5,167 bases of DNA, from NCBI GenBank assembly GCA_018820005.1, contig JAHJOS010000256.1, positions 1 through 5,167 of the forward strand. The letters are read 5' to 3'. Below the pieces are notes generated by a model. That model made no database searches, had not been told where the DNA came from, and saw only the letters and a list, made by a program, of their open reading frames with translations. Positions 3,594-5,167 of this stretch are shown here, piece by piece. A program made the translations under genes and the position numbers. The number at the start of each line of letters is the position of its first letter. The stretch's first letter is position 1. Source of the stretch: Alphaproteobacteria bacterium. Lineage in GTDB: Bacteria; Pseudomonadota; Alphaproteobacteria; Rhizobiales; Devosiaceae.

Positions 3594-5167
3594 ATGACAG
3601 ATCAAGCCGTTCCCGTTCAGGCCGAACCTGACAAGACCGCCGCCCAGCCCGTTGCCGCGACGAGAAAGCTCCAGCCCTTGCGCCGGTTGATGCCTTTCAT
3701 ATTGCGCTATCCGGTGCGACTGGCCCTGACAGTGGTGTTCCTGTTGATTTCGGCGGTGTCGTCTCTCTCCATTCCGGCCGTATTGGGTGGGGCAATCGAT
3801 GAAGGTTTCATCGAGCAGAATTTGGAGAACGTGGGCCGCTATGGCTGGCTGATCGTTGGCATTGCCGCGATCATGGCAGTGGCGAGCGGGGCACGGTTTT
3901 ACTTCATCTCCGTTATTGGTGAGCGCGTTTTGGCCGATTTGCGCCAGGCCGTGTTTGTCCATCTGCTGCATCTTGATGCGCGCTATTTCGATACCAACCG
4001 GGTCGGTGAACTGACCAGTCGCCTCAACGGCGACGTGGCGGTCATCCGTTCAGCTGTCGGATCGAGCTTCTCGCTCGCCCTTCGGTCGATGGTGACCATT
4101 ATTGGCGCCCTGGTGATGATGTTTCTTACCAGTCCGGTGCTGACGCTGGCTGTGGTGATCGCGGCTCCCGCATTGCTTCTGCCACTCATCGCCTTCTCGC
4201 GACGCCTTCGGGGGCTGTCGCGCAGAACCCAGGATGCACTGGCCGATCTTTCTGCCATGGCGACCGAAATGCTGGGTGCCACGCGGACGGTCAAGGCGTT
4301 CACGCAGGAGGCCAATCAGGCCAGCATCTATGATGCGCGCAGCGAAGACAGCTATCGTGCAGAAGTGCGCCGCTTGGGTGCCCGCTCGGTGCTGGTGGGA
4401 ATGGTGATCTTTCTGGGTACGGCAGCAGTCGTGTTCCTGGTCTGGTGGGGCGCACGTTCGGTCTTTGCCGGCACAGTGACCGCCGGCCAGCTGACCCAGT
4501 TCCTGGTCTACGCCTTGATGGCATCGGGCGCGCTGACCAATGTCAGCGAGGTGATGGGTATTCTCAACACTGTGGCCGGCGCGACCGAACGGCTGACCGA
4601 AATCCTCGATACCGAATCGACGATCAATGACCCGGCCAATCCCGTGGCACTGCCGGTCCCTGCATTGGGGACCGTGGCGTTCGAGCACGTTAATTTCGGC
4701 TACCAGACCAGCGGCTTTGAGCATGTGCTGAGCGATCTGAACTTTACCGTGGGCGCCGGAGAGACCGTGGCGCTGGTGGGTGCTTCCGGTTCGGGCAAGT
4801 CGACAACGCTGTCGCTGCTGCAACGGTTCTACGATGTGTCATCGGGCGCCATTCGGGTGGATGGCATCGACATCCGCGACGTGCGGCTGGAGGAACTGCG
4901 GCAACGCTTTGCTTATGTCGAGCAGGAACCGACCATTTTCGCCGGGACGATTGCGGACAATATTCGTTTCGGCAAGCCCGATGCGACGCAGGCTGAGGTC
5001 GAAGCTGCGGCCAAGGCAGCCCTTGTGCATGACTTCGTGGTCGATCTGCCGCTGGGCTATGACGCCATCGTGGGTGAACGCGGCGTGATGCTCTCAGGCG
5101 GGCAAAAGCAGCGCCTGGCGATCGCACGGGCCATCCTGAAGAATGCACCCATCCTGTTGCTGGACGA
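3594..5167 (+). CDS. ABC exporter, fused permease and ATPase (MsbA-related half-transporter), cut by right edge
   Basis: Seen: 524 complete codons from ATG at 3594, open to the edge. A polar, proline-rich tail (1-30) precedes a transmembrane domain with about six membrane segments (roughly 41-65, 84-106, 158-179, 182-202, 266-287, 298-320). The nucleotide-binding domain has Walker A GASGSGKST (396-404), the Q-loop glutamine in YVEQEP (Q444), the signature LSGGQ (500-504) and the start of Walker B, ILLLD (520-524). The window stops two bases into the catalytic glutamate codon. Known: such half-transporters act as homodimers in the inner membrane and export lipids, lipid A precursors or drugs. 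The closest general type is the MsbA-related group common in alphaproteobacteria, usually about 580-600 residues. The ribosome binding site is weak (AGTGG about 13 nt before the ATG). Next ATGs lie in the first helix region, so this start is preferred. Substrate cannot be told from sequence. Confidence 0.93.
   Translation, partial: MTDQAVPVQAEPDKTAAQPVAATRKLQPLRRLMPFILRYPVRLALTVVFLLISAVSSLSIPAVLGGAIDEGFIEQNLENVGRYGWLIVGIAAIMAVASGARFYFISVIGERVLADLRQAVFVHLLHLDARYFDTNRVGELTSRLNGDVAVIRSAVGSSFSLALRSMVTIIGALVMMFLTSPVLTLAVVIAAPALLLPLIAFSRRLRGLSRRTQDALADLSAMATEMLGATRTVKAFTQEANQASIYDARSEDSYRAEVRRLGARSVLVGMVIFLGTAAVVFLVWWGARSVFAGTVTAGQLTQFLVYALMASGALTNVSEVMGILNTVAGATERLTEILDTESTINDPANPVALPVPALGTVAFEHVNFGYQTSGFEHVLSDLNFTVGAGETVALVGASGSGKSTTLSLLQRFYDVSSGAIRVDGIDIRDVRLEELRQRFAYVEQEPTIFAGTIADNIRFGKPDATQAEVEAAAKAALVHDFVVDLPLGYDAIVGERGVMLSGGQKQRLAIARAILKNAPILLLD

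Noticed and set aside
4050..4823. 257-codon minus-strand open frame, with 3525-3971 and 3983-4315 also open
   Set aside because: All lie antisense to the ABC exporter, whose motifs are intact. The products are H/Q/R-rich shadows.

Overview
The window looks like ordinary chromosome from an alphaproteobacterium of the order Hyphomicrobiales. A Devosia-like member is my best guess, from protein similarity recalled by eye and a G+C-rich composition. The clade is indicated by a combination of lineage-typical families: the DUF1013 protein TrcR, a DUF1192 small protein, the DUF1465 protein RcdA, an L31 protein of the zinc-free type, and an MsbA-like half-transporter. I see no insertion sequence, phage gene, CRISPR array, tRNA or rRNA.

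Layout, left to right. The left edge cuts the cell-cycle transcription regulator trcR (minus strand; its first 150 codons lie inside). Upstream of it, on the same strand, is a PIG3-type NAD(P)H:quinone oxidoreductase. Divergent from that is a 60-residue DUF1192 protein. About 620 bases without a recognised gene follow (1910-2532). Next comes rcdA (plus strand, TTG start with a strong ribosome binding site), convergent with rpmE (minus strand) and separated from it by an intrinsic terminator. Finally a fused permease/ATPase ABC exporter diverges from rpmE and runs off the right edge just inside its Walker B motif.

The most interesting stretch is the long gap before rcdA. It holds a perfect TTAA-N7-TTAA CtrA box with a GANTC (CcrM-type) site 3 bases upstream, and a promoter-like -10 at the right distance. 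About 60 bases further on is a clean intrinsic terminator, and that terminator lies before rcdA rather than after it. The predicted transcript is about 84 nt. It has a 5-bp hairpin with UCUCC in its loop, a second CUCCCU motif in a probably single-stranded stretch, and a terminator hairpin with a U-run. This is either a CtrA-controlled small RNA with anti-Shine-Dalgarno motifs or an attenuated leader of rcdA.

RcdA is known as an adaptor that helps ClpXP degrade CtrA, so a CtrA box upstream of rcdA suggests negative feedback, with the terminator as an extra control point. trcR, 2 kb away, adds a second cell-cycle gene. The remaining genes (quinone reductase, L31, exporter) look like housekeeping neighbours with their own promoters. 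All regulatory calls are pattern matches made by eye and none has been tested.
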